64,000 nucleotides of DNA from Margaritispora aquatica (GCA_007644065.1 VJWN01000005.1:1798001-1862000); one strand, 5' to 3'; shown: positions 34,327 through 45,979, counted from the first letter of the stretch. Notes: generated from the sequence alone by a model not told the origin. Numbers and translations are program-made.

Positions 34327-35014
34327 TTTGTGGTTATTTGAGTTGTTTATGTGGATGTGTTTGTGTGTTTGTGTGTTGTGTGGAGGTGAAGTAGAGGCCA
34401 ATTTGAAGAATTGGTTAGGATTATACACGCAACAGAGGGTGAACTTGCGTTTCAGAGGTCTCGAGGAAAATGAAGTCGTGAGTTGATTTAAGCTTAAGGT
34501 AGTTCATGAACTTCAACTCGTGTCGATGCAGCATTTTCGCTCACTTATTTGGCTTGAAGTGGATATCCTGTTACTCTCAACTAGAAGGTATTCATTTTGG
34601 CTGTTCAGGGAGCTCACCTTCTTTGAGCACAAATTTTACTTAGGCTTTTAGTCATTTTGAGAGTTCGAGTAAAGACTTGAATGCTTTACATGGTCTTTGG
34701 CACTTCGCACGTGCTCTAAATCACATGATCTGCGTCTAGCGAGCATAGCTTAAACCATGGTTTTTTCTCTTGGGTTTTCTTGGACTTATTCTGGGAGTAA
34801 CTGTTACATGGAATAGTCTTAATTTAATTTTTACATCCAGGTGGAGAAATAAGTAGACGTGTTTGCTTAATACTTAATGTTCAATCCTTTTAGCTATATA
34901 CAACTGTAGCGCAACGGTTTTCGTAGACCACAAACTGGTTCCTCTATATTCATATGCTTCACTTCTCCTGATATCTATATCTATTTCTAGCTTCTGATTC
35001 AAGTTTTATTCCAC
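34327..35014. other. Intergenic region between BTB paralog C and acyl-CoA ligase
   Basis: No gene seen. Contains the upstream region of the BTB gene and the 3' flank of the ligase. Confidence 0.5.
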
Positions 35015-37051
35015 CTACAACCTCGCTCTTCCCTCTTCGTGCTCAGCAACACCACCCCTGGCCTGCTTCTCCCTCGCTCTCACAACCTCAACACCCCAGT
35101 CCCTCAACAGATGCTTCTTAACCTTCCCACTCCCCGTTTGAGGAACTTCGCTTTCCAGGCCTTCTTCCCCAAACCAAAAGATATACGCGGGTGCTTTGTG
35201 TCTTCCTAGTACCTGTCTCGTCCACTGTCGTAATTCCTCGTCCGACGGCTTCTCTTTCCGTGTAACTGATGGAGAGAGTTGCAAGAATGCACCAACGACT
35301 TCGCCAAGCCGTGCGTTGGGAATCCCTACGACAGCTGCTCGTGATATCGTTCCTGATGGGTGAGCGAGGAGGCGAGTTTCGATCTCGATTGGGTATATAT
35401 TCTCGCCTCCTGATAGGTTATTAGCTTGGCACTCACTTCCCAACATTCTATTCTCTCTATATTCCAGGACTGAAGAGAAAGCAAAGCAATCTGTGCCAAA
35501 CATACCTCTAATAATAATATCCTTAAATCTCCCCGTAATAACTGCATATCCCTCCCTTTCACCTTCACAAAACGCCGCCTCATCACCAGTATGCAACCAT
35601 CTCACACCGTTCTCATCCGTCCTAATAGCCTCGTCTGTCTTCTCCGAATTGAGCCAATATCCCTTACAGATCGAGTATCCTGCAATACACAACTCACCCC
35701 TCTCGCCCAATGGGACGATCTCGCCCGTCCGTGAAACGATCTTTGCTTTTAAGTGCGGCAACAGTTTCCCCACGGTCGTTAAGCGAGTCTCGACGCTATC
35801 GTATGTAAATGCATTAAAACATGTCGGTGACGCCTCCGTGAGGCCATAAGAGGACGTGAATTCGCGCATCCCGAGCTCCGCGAGGAGTCTTTGCATCAGA
35901 GGTTGCGGCACTGGTGCACCGGCAATGATGCCTGTTCTAAGTCGCAGGTTCTTGAAGTCCCAATTGGAAGGTGGCTCGCGGGCGAGTAAGTTCAGGATCT
36001 CCTCGAACATGGTCGGCACGCCATGTAAGGCGGTACAGTTCTCGTCTGCAATGGCTTGGAGAACGGCCGCGGCGGAGAAGGTTGGAGAGGGGAGCACGAT
36101 CGTCGCACCGTGAGTGAGAGTCGCAAGGACGCCGAGAACAAGTCCAAAACAGTGAAAGAGAGGTGGTGGGCAGCAGAGGATGTCTGAGGGCGTGAATGCG
36201 AGGCGTGTGCCGATGGAGAGGGCGTTGTTGATTAGGTTGCTGGTATATACATCAGTTGTTGCTTGTGAAAGATTGTAAAGCTACTTACAAGTGTGAGAGC
36301 ATAGCTGCTTTCGGGGAACCAGTTGAACCAGATGTGTATTGGAGGTTACAGATATCGTCTGGGTGAACTGCCGCCTGCGCTCGGAAGAGTTCCCATTCTG
36401 TCACCAAGTTTCCTTGTGCTTGGATGTCAGAATAGGTTGCATAACCTTCCCGCGAATCTCGTAGCATCACTACATTCTCTAATGCTTCAGAGTTTCCATT
36501 TTCTTTTGGTCTGGGTCCCAACTCGTCAAGGAGATCCTTGATATCCTGTCGTCCTATCCTCGGGACTGTGAACAGGAGTCGACATCCTATTGATTAAGAT
36601 TCAGCATTTGAAATTCAGCTCTTATTGCTCGTTTCCCAATTATCCTGAGCACAGGAGCGATAAGCTTACCAGAATGTACCAATGCTCCCCTCGCTTCACT
36701 AACGGTATACGTATTATTCAGCACCACCAGCACTGCACCCACGCATCCCGCCGCAAAGAAAACAGCTACATATTCCGCGCAATTTCCAGCGAGTATGCCA
36801 ATCCGATCTCCAGGCTGTATGCCTAAGCTCAGTAGGCCTCGAGCGAGCGCGAGAGATTGGTCGTGTAACTGAGAATAAGTCCAGCGTGTTGAGAGGGAAG
36901 GGCAAATGATCGCTGGGTGTGAGGGTGTGAGTTGGGATTGTAGGGAGAGGAGTGAGCCGAGCGTGTGGTGTACGAGGGGAGTTGTGGTATCACCTGTAAG
37001 GAAGGAGAGTTGACGGTGTTGTGAAGGAAGGTCTAACTGTGGTAGCTCCAT
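35015..37051 (-). CDS. SidI/ACSF2-like acyl-CoA ligase, predicted peroxisomal
   Basis: Four exons, complement(35015-35409, 35506-36239, 36289-36586, 36670-37051), 1809 nt, 602 residues. It is an ANL-superfamily adenylating enzyme that activates a carboxylate with ATP and CoA. Motifs in order: TSGSTGSPK (about 211-219, P-loop-like), SSYGLTEASPT, HTGDEA, ITGRFKDIIIRGGENIYP, and the C-terminal Lys in TGSGKVKK. The protein ends in ARL, a plausible peroxisomal PTS1. Overall it resembles the clade containing Aspergillus SidI, which makes mevalonyl-CoA for extracellular siderophores in peroxisomes; medium-chain acyl substrates are an alternative. Three SreA-type GATA motifs lie 610-830 bp upstream, and a SidA-like fragment is the next gene. 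Role in siderophore synthesis is inferred. Confidence 0.85.
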
Positions 37052-37660
37052 GCTGGATGGTTGTGCTTCAAAAAGTGGTGCAGGTGTTGAAGTTCAAACT
37101 GATGCTGGTGCTGATGATGAGATATCTTCAAATCTACACGTGATGGTCGTGACTGAGAGATGTTCTTGATGCTGTTTGGTATCGGATTCAATGTTGAGCC
37201 ATAGGTGCATGACGTATGAACACAGCCCAAGGTTCAATAGAAGTGCCTAGGGGAGCAACGATCTTCGAAATTACCGAAGATTTGCTTTTGTTTCTTCCCG
37301 GCTTCGGAGGGTGGATATACAGTATGGTAGGTACTCTGGGATTTGATCACTGGGAAAATATGTCGATCATGAAGACATTTGTGCCGAGGAGCAAGAAAGT
37401 GGTTCTCCCAATTTAGCTTGCGTAGGTACTTCGTGAGCATCCACCAAACACAACTCTAAGCGAGGTCCCAAGCCAGCAACTGGTCGAGAAGCAGTGTTGA
37501 AGATCCGCTCCTCTCTTTGGAAAACAGGGATACGAGGAACATCTCACAGCTAAACGTAACCCCATGAATCATTCGTAGGGAAACGAAATCCAAATTCCCC
37601 CAACCGAAGCCACATAATACCATCACAGGCCGCCCAATTCGGAAAAACAAAATTCTCTCA
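37052..37660. other. Upstream region of the SidI-like ligase
   Basis: No gene seen. It probably holds the 5' UTR and core promoter of the ligase. Confidence 0.5.
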
Positions 37661-37669
37661 TTATCAGAT
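37661..37669 (-). promoter_or_regulatory. ATCTGATAA motif (SreA-type GATA site 1)
   Basis: Exact match to ATCWGATAA, the published consensus for iron-responsive SreA in Aspergillus. It lies 610 bp upstream of the ligase ATG, with further GATC/ATCAGATC words just after it. Confidence 0.55.
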
Positions 37670-37795
37670 CAATCTAATCAGATCATCTGCCAGCAGCCCG
37701 TGTGCCAGCCTCGCAATTCTGATGCTCCGAAGCTCGTCTGCCGTGATATCAGATCTTACCCCCGTCGATGCATGATGCAACTGCAGGGAAGATTT

Positions 37796-37804
37796 TTATC
37801 TGAT
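37796..37804 (-). promoter_or_regulatory. ATCAGATAA motif (GATA site 2)
   Basis: Exact consensus match, 745 bp upstream of the ligase ATG. A near match (ATCTGATAT) lies about 50 bp away at 37746. Confidence 0.55.
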
Positions 37805-37869
37805 CGCGCTAACGGTGGAACAGACAGCCTGTTTTGGGAAGGTTGGGTGGAAGTGTGGTTCTTATTGAG

Positions 37870-37878
37870 TTATCAGAT
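37870..37878 (-). promoter_or_regulatory. ATCTGATAA motif (GATA site 3)
   Basis: Exact consensus match, 819 bp upstream of the ligase ATG and 66 bp from site 2. It could also serve the 3'-adjacent gene. Confidence 0.55.
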
Positions 37879-38326
37879 CAAGCTAGCTACTTGGCGTGGG
37901 AGACGTGGCGGGGCTTGTTTTGCTTTTGTTGTGGATGATCGGATGGGTTCGGTGGAGGTGGGAGGTGGGAAGAGTGTGAAAGTGGGGTGGAGAGGGAGAG
38001 AACGGGTTTTGGCCGAGGTTCTTGGAGATTGAGTTTTTAATTTTGCGCGAGCAGATAGATCACGAAGTGGTGGATGAGGTTGAATTGGGCAAGCTGGAAA
38101 TTGGGGGGGAGAGAGAGAGATTTGCGACTCTTTGGGATGAGGATGGATATTTTGAGCCTGTTTTTATACACCAGAAAGGGACAGCTCAACTCCGTCGTGC
38201 ATCTTTGACAGTAGACTAGAAAAGTACGTTAGATAGTAAATATGAATGTAATTGACGACGACCTCTTCTAACTCCATGCTATGTATATAACGACAACAAA
38301 CCCAATGACCCAAGAGTGTCCAAAAT
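37879..38326. other. Spacer downstream of the SidA-like gene
   Basis: Purine-rich near 37920-38130. An open frame on the plus strand here is Gly/Arg/Val-rich and unlike a real protein, so it is not called. Confidence 0.4.
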
Positions 38327-39170
38327 TTACAACACTGCTCTCCTACTGAACGCTGCATCTCCCTCAAAGCACGTCTTCAAAATTCCACCACTATTGACTG
38401 CCAAACTCTCCAGCTTCTCTTCAATCGTGACCTGCAAGTTATAGATTAGTATCGCTCAAATATCATGGAGTTCGAAGGAAACTCACAAAAGACTTCCCAG
38501 CACACGCCTCCCTGGCAACCTCAACAGCCCTCGTCAAACCTCCTTCCTTCACTCCACCGTTATTCGTCTTCGCAAACCTAGCTTCCCTGCCCTGCGCAAA
38601 TACCACATTCCTCGCAACTAGCACCTCCCTCGCCCCCGTCCAGGCGTCTCTAATCTCAACAGCCCAAAGCTTCACACCCTCTCCCGCCTCAATCCCTCTC
38701 ACTCCCACCACCACTCTTCCAAACGTCACCATTCCACCCATCTGTTTCGCCGCCCAGCTCAAATAGGCTGCAAATTCATCTCGCTGCGGAAATGGGGTGC
38801 CTTCTGTCCCGGCGCCGACAATAGCATCCAACCGTCCAACTTGGCACAGGTAATTGAGATACGTGAATTTACTCGTTGGACTCCTCAGAGTTGCAAGGTC
38901 GTGTGCGAACGAGGAGGCGAGGTGTTGCTTGAGCTCATCGCTGGATGTGTTGGTGTCGGGTACGAAGTCGTTGTTTTGCTCGAGGAAGAGCGTGTTGGCA
39001 CGTGGGTAGTCGGTGTCGTGAAGTGCGACCGCTAGACCAAGACCGAGGGTGCCGAATCCAACGCAGATGAGGTCGTGAATTTTGGGAGGCGAGGAGGAAG
39101 TTTGAGAGTGCCGCGTGGGGATGCGGATGGTTTTAGGTGGTGTTTGTGGTTGGATTTGCACTTCTGCCAT
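38327..39170 (-). CDS. Half-length SidA-like FAD protein (ornithine N5-monooxygenase N-terminal domain)
   Basis: Two exons, complement(38327-38431, 38487-39170), 262 residues. Exon 1 resembles the N-terminal part of L-ornithine N5-monooxygenase: HDLICVGFGTLGLGLAVALHD (FAD dinucleotide fold), NTLFLEQN, then HDLATLRSPTSKFTYLNYLC, a hallmark SidA-family stretch, and FPQRDEFAAYLSWAAKQ. The full enzyme is about 500 residues. The NADPH-binding domain and substrate half are absent; the protein ends with a new tail (VTIEEKLESLAVNSGG). The frame is open and the intron is clean (GTGAGT donor, GCAG acceptor), so this is a stable short gene or a very recent truncation. Sites matching ATCWGATAA lie 490 and 1000 bp upstream. 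Full hydroxylase activity is unlikely. Confidence 0.75.
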
Positions 39171-39661
39171 GGTAAGGATGAGATTGGATAGAGGTGTACG
39201 TTTGGTGAAATGATAGAAGATAGGAAAGATAGCTTATGTTGGTGGCAAGATGAGAAGATAATTAGAAGAGCTGATGCAGTAGCTTGGATAAATGCTGAGA
39301 GGGTATGTTTAATCTATGCACAATGCGTCAGATCAAACGACACACCGCCATATATTACATGAGTACCACAGAATCAGAAAGCCACCACTTAATGGCCCGA
39401 AACGCTGCCGACTGGCATGAATCAACTCCTGGACTGGGGAATGTTTACTTTGCCAGAAGCAAATAACATGCGTAAATTTCGAAAAACTTACGAGATCATC
39501 CGATTTTTGGGCGCACTTCGTCTTTGCATCATAATGAGGTACTTGGTAGAGCTGATCATCCATGTAGGTACCAAGGTTGGGAGAAAACCCGACCCGCCTT
39601 TGCATGAGAGGAACACTAGCAGGGTTAGTTGGACTTCAACTCCGGTCATTAGACTCAAGAG
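39171..39661. other. Upstream region of SidA-like gene
   Basis: No gene seen. Confidence 0.5.
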
Positions 39662-39670
39662 TTATCAGAT
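39662..39670 (-). promoter_or_regulatory. ATCTGATAA motif (GATA site 4)
   Basis: Exact consensus match 492 bp upstream of the SidA-like ATG. Confidence 0.5.
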
Positions 39671-40169
39671 GGGAAGTCTCCGATCGAAGCAACAAGTACC
39701 ACCCGCCAGACCAATTCCATGTGTCTCTCTTGGTTGAAGAATTCTTTTCTGTAGCTTTTGGTATCCTTAACTTTCTCCATTCAAATTCCTGAAAACACGA
39801 GTTTGCATAGACTTGAGATACAGGCGAACTATAGGATATAACATCCTAAGCAATACAATTACCATAAGAATATCAAACCAAATTTCTCCTTCCATCGCCA
39901 TCACGTCAAATTGAGGGTGGGAATACTCATCCGATGCACAAGGTTTTCCATACACTTGATGTGTCAAGCACTACTTGGCATTGCTACTCACCTTCCTCTC
40001 CCATGTCATTCCATCGCCCCAATCTTCCGGCGATCTCCAATCCCCATTCATAATACCATTTGTACAAGCATCTACACCCATAGCTAGGCACTTTGCATTG
40101 CTCCTGTACCAATGATTGGGAGGTCCACACCCTAGCATCACATCCCAGTGAATAAGGGGCTAAGCGAGG

Positions 40170-40178
40170 ATCTGATAA
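40170..40178 (+). promoter_or_regulatory. ATCTGATAA motif (GATA site 5)
   Basis: Exact consensus match 1,000 bp upstream of the SidA-like ATG. A near match (ATCTGATTA) follows about 45 bp later. Confidence 0.45.
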
Positions 40179-40930
40179 GATGGATCGGCAGCGGTGTGGA
40201 TCAAAGGAATGGATCTGATTAGATTACATTACACATTGCATTCTCGTGACATGCGGGCTCCACCATGTTGCATTTTTTGCTTGTTCTTTTCTCCCGTGTC
40301 GAGTTTGAGGCTTGAATGACTGCCGACTGCGGAGGTCACGCATGGGTGTGCGTGATGTTGAGAATTAGGACGATGAATTGATTGGTGTTCATTCAGAGTT
40401 GAATTGCTTTTGATGATACAGTTTCTTATGATCCTGTTATTCTGGTTGAGATACTTTCTTGGCGAAGCAGGCTCGTGAAGTTTCTTGATTGGATTATGCC
40501 TCATCTACATCACGAGACTTCGCTTGGCATCTCACCTGAAGCACTCATTTTTGAGGATCTCTGGTTCTTTCTCTCATTTTCAATTCGAGTTGCATCCTTA
40601 ATTTGTTTGAGGATGTTGCTTAGGATCTTGGGTATAAAATCTCGATTCCGAGTCAGAAAAAACTTCGAAAATGGCGGGGCAAGCATGCAAATGGTGGAGG
40701 ATGTCGTGACCCAGTGAATGCAAGCTGAAGCAATGATTGTTAGCGAACTCTCCTGTGCCTTCTTATTGGGATCGGACACAATATTAGATGATATCCAGAG
40801 ATCTTCTGATACAGGAAATGGATTGCAATCTAATGTCTAAATTTAAGGATTTCTCCTGATATTTCACCTCCATATCCCTACGAGAACAAATCCTCAAAGA
40901 TTTGACGGCAACGATATCTTCAAGAGATTT
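40179..40930. other. Intergenic region, no gene recognised
   Basis: Short ORFs only. Next gene downstream is the decayed acyltransferase. Confidence 0.5.
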
Positions 40931-42442
40931 ATCAGAAAGACTTCAATGCCTCCTCAACTCTCGCCCACACACGAGCTCTCAAAGACCCTTCCAGCTAGTA
41001 ATTACCTCCGGCATCTTTCCCCAGAATCGCGAAAGCACTCCGCATAGGATACGTCTGAATATGAGCATAATAATTCACGGACACCGGTCTACCAACCAAG
41101 TTCTTCCTCTTATCGTCCACATCACCTCTCTTTATAACAGCAGCTGACAAGTCAATATCAAAGAATCTTTTTCGACCAGTTTATGAAGAAAATCAGAAAT
41201 GTGCTTGAGTCGCCACCCAGTGGCCGGTCCCTCATTCTTATGAGCGCTTTCATCTGTAGTGCCGTGCCCTGTTCTACGATAGACTTCCGAACAAATACCG
41301 ATGTCGTCACAAGAGGATCATTAACGATATTTCGACAAGTCGACAGGGTATAGACTGCGCCGTTGGCATTGGAGACGTAGGATCCTGTTGAAGGAAGGAT
41401 ATTATCGGCAAACATGGCACGGAGGCCAAATGTATCCATGATGCAAATCGTACAATTCCACGTCCATGGCATAGTCTAGACAACGAGTTTTGTCCAACAA
41501 ACTATCAACAACTCGCTATCGCTTATCAATGTCACGCTATTATTCCCGCTTGCCGAAGTTTCCATGTTACTCATAACACTGCTCTTGATTTTGGACAATG
41601 TAGCAGTAGGTATGCACAGAATCTTCGCTTCTTTCTTCCAATACCACAGCACCTCAAAGGCATAACGCAATATAAACATCAGCATCGCCATTCCATTCAA
41701 CTGCTTGTGCTTCAGCTTGAAGTCCTCCTTCGGCTCCTCACTCACGCCCGCAAATGGATCAGACGCAAAGCCTGTGAGAGGTGGGACCTTAATCTCCTTA
41801 CCATTTAGCATAAGCACCCACGCGTCCAACAGGGCAGCAAACCCAATTGCATCCGAGAGGGTATGCAAAAATGAGAACGTGACGAGAGTACTGTCTGTGA
41901 AAGATACCACATGCATTGCGAGTTGCGGCGTGTCTGTATAGAGGTAGTCGTCGAGCTTGGTGGGGGTGTTCGTATCTCGGATGAGAGGAAGGAGACTTTT
42001 TAGATCAGAGTAAATTGACGGTTTGGCGGTTGCGATTGGAATTTGAGATCCAAGAGGATGCTCTTTGATGGTGCAGTGAAGTTCCACGTGTGAAAAGTTG
42101 AAACCTCGGTAAAAGGTAGTGTAGGCTTCGGGGATGTGGTATTCGAGCCTTTGAGCTGCCTACAAGGACGTGATATCACTCCTTATGCTTGAAAAGAGTT
42201 TAGATTTGATGGTGTCTTACATTGAGTCTCAATCGAGCTCCGAGTTTCCTCCAGTCTCCCAAAGTCATCAACTTCGCGAGTGCACTGCTAAGTTTTTCAG
42301 GGTCCAGAACATCGTTGAAGCAGAACGTAAAGTTCATCACGACATCGCTATTTATAGCTGTATCATCGCGCGAGTGCAGTGGAATGATTGTATCCGTTGA
42401 GCATTTCACTGGTACGAAGTGCCGTGCAGTGAATGGCCACAT
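40931..42442 (-). pseudogene. BAHD-type acyltransferase pseudogene (transferase family, HxxxD)
   Basis: Reads as one protein of the fungal/plant BAHD-like transferase family once damage is ignored. Exon 1 starts MWPFTARHFVPVKCSTDTII. An intron (about 42162-42220) joins LRLN to AAQRLEYHIPEAY. The catalytic motif is HTLSD in SFLHTLSDAIGFAALLDAW. Three lesions are visible: an in-frame TAG at 41476-41478, a one-base excess in an A-run (41168-41172) that shifts frame before FFDIDLSAAVIK, and TAG at 40995-40997 where GNY-W-LEGS is expected. The natural stop is 40931. These enzymes acylate alcohols or amines of secondary metabolites using acyl-CoA. It lies beside the SidI-like ligase, which may have supplied acyl-CoA, but that link is speculative. 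Confidence 0.78.
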
Positions 42443-42932
42443 TATGACGAAGTGGGTTGAATTTGAGTTCGGATTTTGACAATATTAGAGAAGGAGTAAG
42501 ATTTAGAGACGTAGACAACAAGAAAAGAGTTGACCGGAGCAATTTACTGAAGGTAAAATTAGCTTCCTCATCATCCTACATCCCTCACATGAGGCGCTCA
42601 GAAGTCACTGAATTTCCAACATGCAAGTCCCCAACTGAGAAATCGGGGATGTTACTTGAGCCAGCTTCAGCCCAGCCCCCTAATCGCGGGAAAGTGCAGA
42701 AAGCAAGGTGATTCACAAGGAAAAGGGAATTTCTTCAGCGCTGCGTTGGCTTCGACGATGCAATCAGGAAAGATTTCAAGAATCAGGTAACAGTTTGATG
42801 TCCTTGTTTGTTTGCGGCTACTCAACCAAACATTTAGTGGCTGAAAAGTTCAATACTACAGGATTTCATTGGCTGAGACGCTGAGTATTTGCGCCCCAGT
42901 TGCTTCAAAAAGTATCTCTCAGATAGTCAACG
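42443..42932. other. Spacer between acyltransferase pseudogene and GH43
   Basis: No gene seen. Confidence 0.5.
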
Positions 42933-44635
42933 CTAACACTGTTCGAAGTTCTCGAATTTAACCTCTTCGCCTTTGCTTGCTTCATCTGTGGAAGCAAAGA
43001 CACCAAAAAGAGTTCCAGTGAAGTCTCTTGCAGTCATCTCCATCGCATCAATCTCATACAGTTCCACCCACCCCTCAGATCCGGCTATCTTGAATGAAAA
43101 CGTGTATTTCCGTTTTGTTGCCAGAATCTTAAACTCGATCTTCTTCATGGTTGAGTCCAGCTTGACTTCGGCGTCCTTAGTTCCCTCTCCAGCCGCTCTC
43201 GCTCCATTAATGAAGCTAAATACGATCTTCTCTGCTGCGTAATCGAGGAAAATCTCAGCGTGTCGGAACGAGTCCTTGTACAATGTCAATCCAGCCTTCA
43301 GTGGGGCCTTAGTAGGAGACACGAGCAAAGTAGCTGTTGCCACGCAATCAAGCGCAGTTTGGCGTCTTGCCACGAAGGACACGACTCCATCGAATGCTGA
43401 GATATCTGCTGTTTCAGCTTGCAATGTTATGCTTTTCGTGTCTGCTGAGATCTTGTAAGTATCTAAGGCAGGTTTCCGGAGGTAGACAAGCTCATGAAGA
43501 GGCGAACATAGCTTCTTCAATGCCAAGATATCTTCTTCAGCAACTGAGAAGGCAACTTCACGCTCAAACTCCATCTTTGGTTGCGTGATCTTGGGCCATC
43601 CATTCTCAGGCCAATTCACGGGTGTGAGGAATGTCTCTCTTCCAAGTGGAAAGCGCCCATCTTCATTTCTGATGGCAAGAACTGCAGCCCACCAGGCTCC
43701 AGTGGTGTCTTGGAACAACTCTCCGTGTCCAGTGTTTTGAATGTACTCGTCCTTCCCGTCGGCGGTCATAATTGGATTATTTTCATAAGAGTCATATGGT
43801 CCCCAAATGTTGCGGGATCTGGCGATTGAGAGCAAGTGATGCTCAAATGTCCCGCCTTCGGCTGCAAGGAGATAGTACCATCCGTCTTTCTTGTAGATGC
43901 TTCTATGTGTTAGCGGTTCCTGCTAGACCATATTTGAATCCTTTGAGCATAGTGTAAGCTTACTGTGGTCCTTCTGAATCGATCTTCGCGAACCCAGGCC
44001 AGATTTCCTGCTCAGGCGTAATGATTTTTCCAGTCGCAATTTCAACCTCAATCTGTGACAACGTACATGACGGCTGTGTCTTCTTCACCCCTGCCTTTCG
44101 GCTAATAAGGTTGACAGATCCCTGGATATACGCGCGATCATCATCATCAAAGAACAAACTCGGATCAATGACATCGAAATCGAAATAGATGGGATCACTC
44201 CAGTCACCTGCTACAATATCCGTGCAGGTGAAGTAGAAATTCTTCTTCTGGAAATACGCATCCTCGCGAATGCAGTTCGTGCACAGGATGTAGAAAGTTC
44301 CCTTGTGGAATCTGATTGTTGGTGCCCAGAGTCCGGCGGTGGCTATCATTGTCTCGCCTGTGTCGAGAGGTGTCGCCCTTGTTGTCCCGCCTGAGAGATC
44401 AAGTTGGGAGAGGCGATTGAGCGCATTTCCTGAGAGAGTTAGAAAGTGCCGTAGAGGAAGAATTGTTTGCCGGAAAAATACCTATTTGTGTCCATGATTT
44501 CAGATCTTTCGAGGCGTATATTGGGAGTCCAGGAAAGACGTGGAAAGATGAAGTTACGAGGTAGAAGGTGCCATCGTGGAGGATGATTGAGGGGTCGGGG
44601 TTGAAACCTGGAAGAATGGGGTTGGTGTACTTCAT
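42933..44635 (-). CDS. GH43 beta-xylosidase/arabinofuranosidase, cytosolic
   Basis: Three exons, complement(42933-43902, 43964-44429, 44482-44635), 1590 nt, 529 residues. The five-bladed GH43 propeller starts at once: NPILPGFNPDPSIILHDGTF. The catalytic base is Asp14 (PDPS), the pKa-tuning Asp is 140 (VIDPSLF) and the acid is Glu204 (DSEGP). A C-terminal beta-sandwich of about 200 residues follows, as in two-domain beta-xylosidases (substrate-pocket PRE/FGVFAS region). There is no signal peptide, so it should act on imported xylo- or arabino-oligosaccharides. The intracellular GH31 gene 11 kb away may act on related plant-wall sugars. Exact substrate is not decidable. Confidence 0.9.
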
Positions 44636-45084
44636 TTTTGTTCAATCTGAGCTTGATATGACGCCTTGTTTTGAGTGAGATGTTTCAAGCAATGTTTCGA
44701 TTACACACTATACTTGTGCAGGCGTCCACCACTATATGTATGCGATTTGAGGGCAGTTAGCTGATAAACGATGATCCGGGTAAATATCCGATTGATATTA
44801 TCCGTTTATTTAACCGAAAGAATTATGGATTAGTCAGAACAGTGTCAGGGCAACACAGATAGATAGCGGAGGGAATTAAGTTGTGGCCAGAATCTTGGTT
44901 ATGTGATCTAGTTTAGGTCATTAAAGCCAAGAGCCCAAGTTTTCAGTCCCACGTTCCCAAGATGCGCGCCAATCCCAGGCAGAATTCCGTTGCCTCAAAT
45001 GCTCCACCAAAACGCCAGCTACACCCCAACGATTGTCAAGATTTAGTTTCCAGCGATTTTTAGATATGCCTTGAGCAGGATCCA
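44636..45084. other. GH43 promoter region
   Basis: No gene seen. Confidence 0.5.
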
Positions 45085-45436
45085 CTATTTTGCACGGGAA
45101 TATACAAGATGCTGATTGGTGAGATCCGACATCAACGAAAGCATGGAAGTAATGTCCAAACGGTAGTGGACCAGATCGCTAGCCAAGCTAGTATCGACCC
45201 GAGTGAGAGCTCCTGAAAGGATGCTAGGAGAATATTGCAAAGCAGGTGCAAAATTGTATAAAATCCGCTCCTTTGTGGACCCACTAGCTGAGGCTAGGTA
45301 AGGCTGATCTGCGGATTGTTGTTGGGTGTACCCCATGTGCCTGGAATCGAGTGTAGCTACCTGTTGCTGGTGATGTAAACAGTCCCCAGGTATCGGTAGG
45401 TTGCTGATATTGTTGCTGCCGATCGAAGCCAGACAT
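45085..45436 (-). pseudogene. Orphan tandem gene, copy 1 (probably frame-shifted)
   Basis: Starts MSGFDRQQQYQQPTDTWGLF, then must change frame near 45340 to continue TQQQSADQPYLASASGS and SILSGALTRVDTSLASDLVH. It ends SDLTNQHLVYSRAK at 45085. Both parts align with copy 2 (46359-46874), which has no frame change at this point. No intron with proper sites and adequate length explains the switch, so a frameshift is likely. I do not recognise the family. The composition (Gln/Ser/Thr-rich start, amphipathic end) suggests a small soluble protein. Confidence 0.45.
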
Positions 45437-45489
45437 CTTGGCCGTTTGATGATTTGTTGACGTTGTTAGCATAAAGATTGGGCGAGAGG

Positions 45490-45531
45490 AGTTTATTTAT
45501 ATAGATCTCAGAATTCAATAAATAGAGCTAG
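45490..45531 (-). promoter_or_regulatory. Shared core-promoter block, copy 1
   Basis: The minus strand reads GAATTCTGAGATCTATATAA, with a TATA-like core 54-95 bp upstream of the copy 1 ATG. Nearly the same block precedes copy 2, which supports both being one duplicated transcription unit. Confidence 0.5.
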
Positions 45532-45536
45532 TGTGA

Positions 45537-45979
45537 GTGGTTTCCAGCTAATTCACTGCAGCATTCAGGCCTCAACAGTATTTCATAATATAAGGCGCTA
45601 GAATCGCTCTAAACTAGAGCTCCAAGCTAACTAGCGCAATTACCTTCAAAACTGAGTGTATGCCTAGAGTCCCAATAGCACAGCTAAACAGTAAGGCAAA
45701 TTAAGCACTAGACAGGTGATAAACAGCCATTCGTGTAAAGGTTCGGTTAACGTTCTCGCTTGTTTGCGCGATAGGCATGCTATATGCTTATTGAAACGTC
45801 ACTTCTCATCAAGTTATAGTTGGTGGAAATTGAGTTGGAAAATATCTGGAAAGTTCCAAGTTGCAAGACAATGGGGAACCTTCGTCTCGAAGTGGTACGC
45901 CTAATGAAGCATTTCCATTGCTGTCCGTCCAAAACTCACATTTTACTCGCAGCAAACGCCAATTAGCTATTCCTCCCAT
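45537..45979. other. Spacer within the tandem pair
   Basis: No recognisable gene. A transition to low-complexity sequence begins at its right end. Confidence 0.4.

Noticed and set aside
35326..35586. Separate small minus-strand ORF inside the acyl-CoA ligase
   Set aside because: It spans the ligase's third intron in another frame; the ligase motifs are continuous once the intron is removed.
37700..38219. Two overlapping plus-strand ORFs between the ligase and the SidA-like gene
   Set aside because: Gly/Arg/Trp-rich translation from purine-rich DNA, no family resemblance, and they overlap putative GATA sites.
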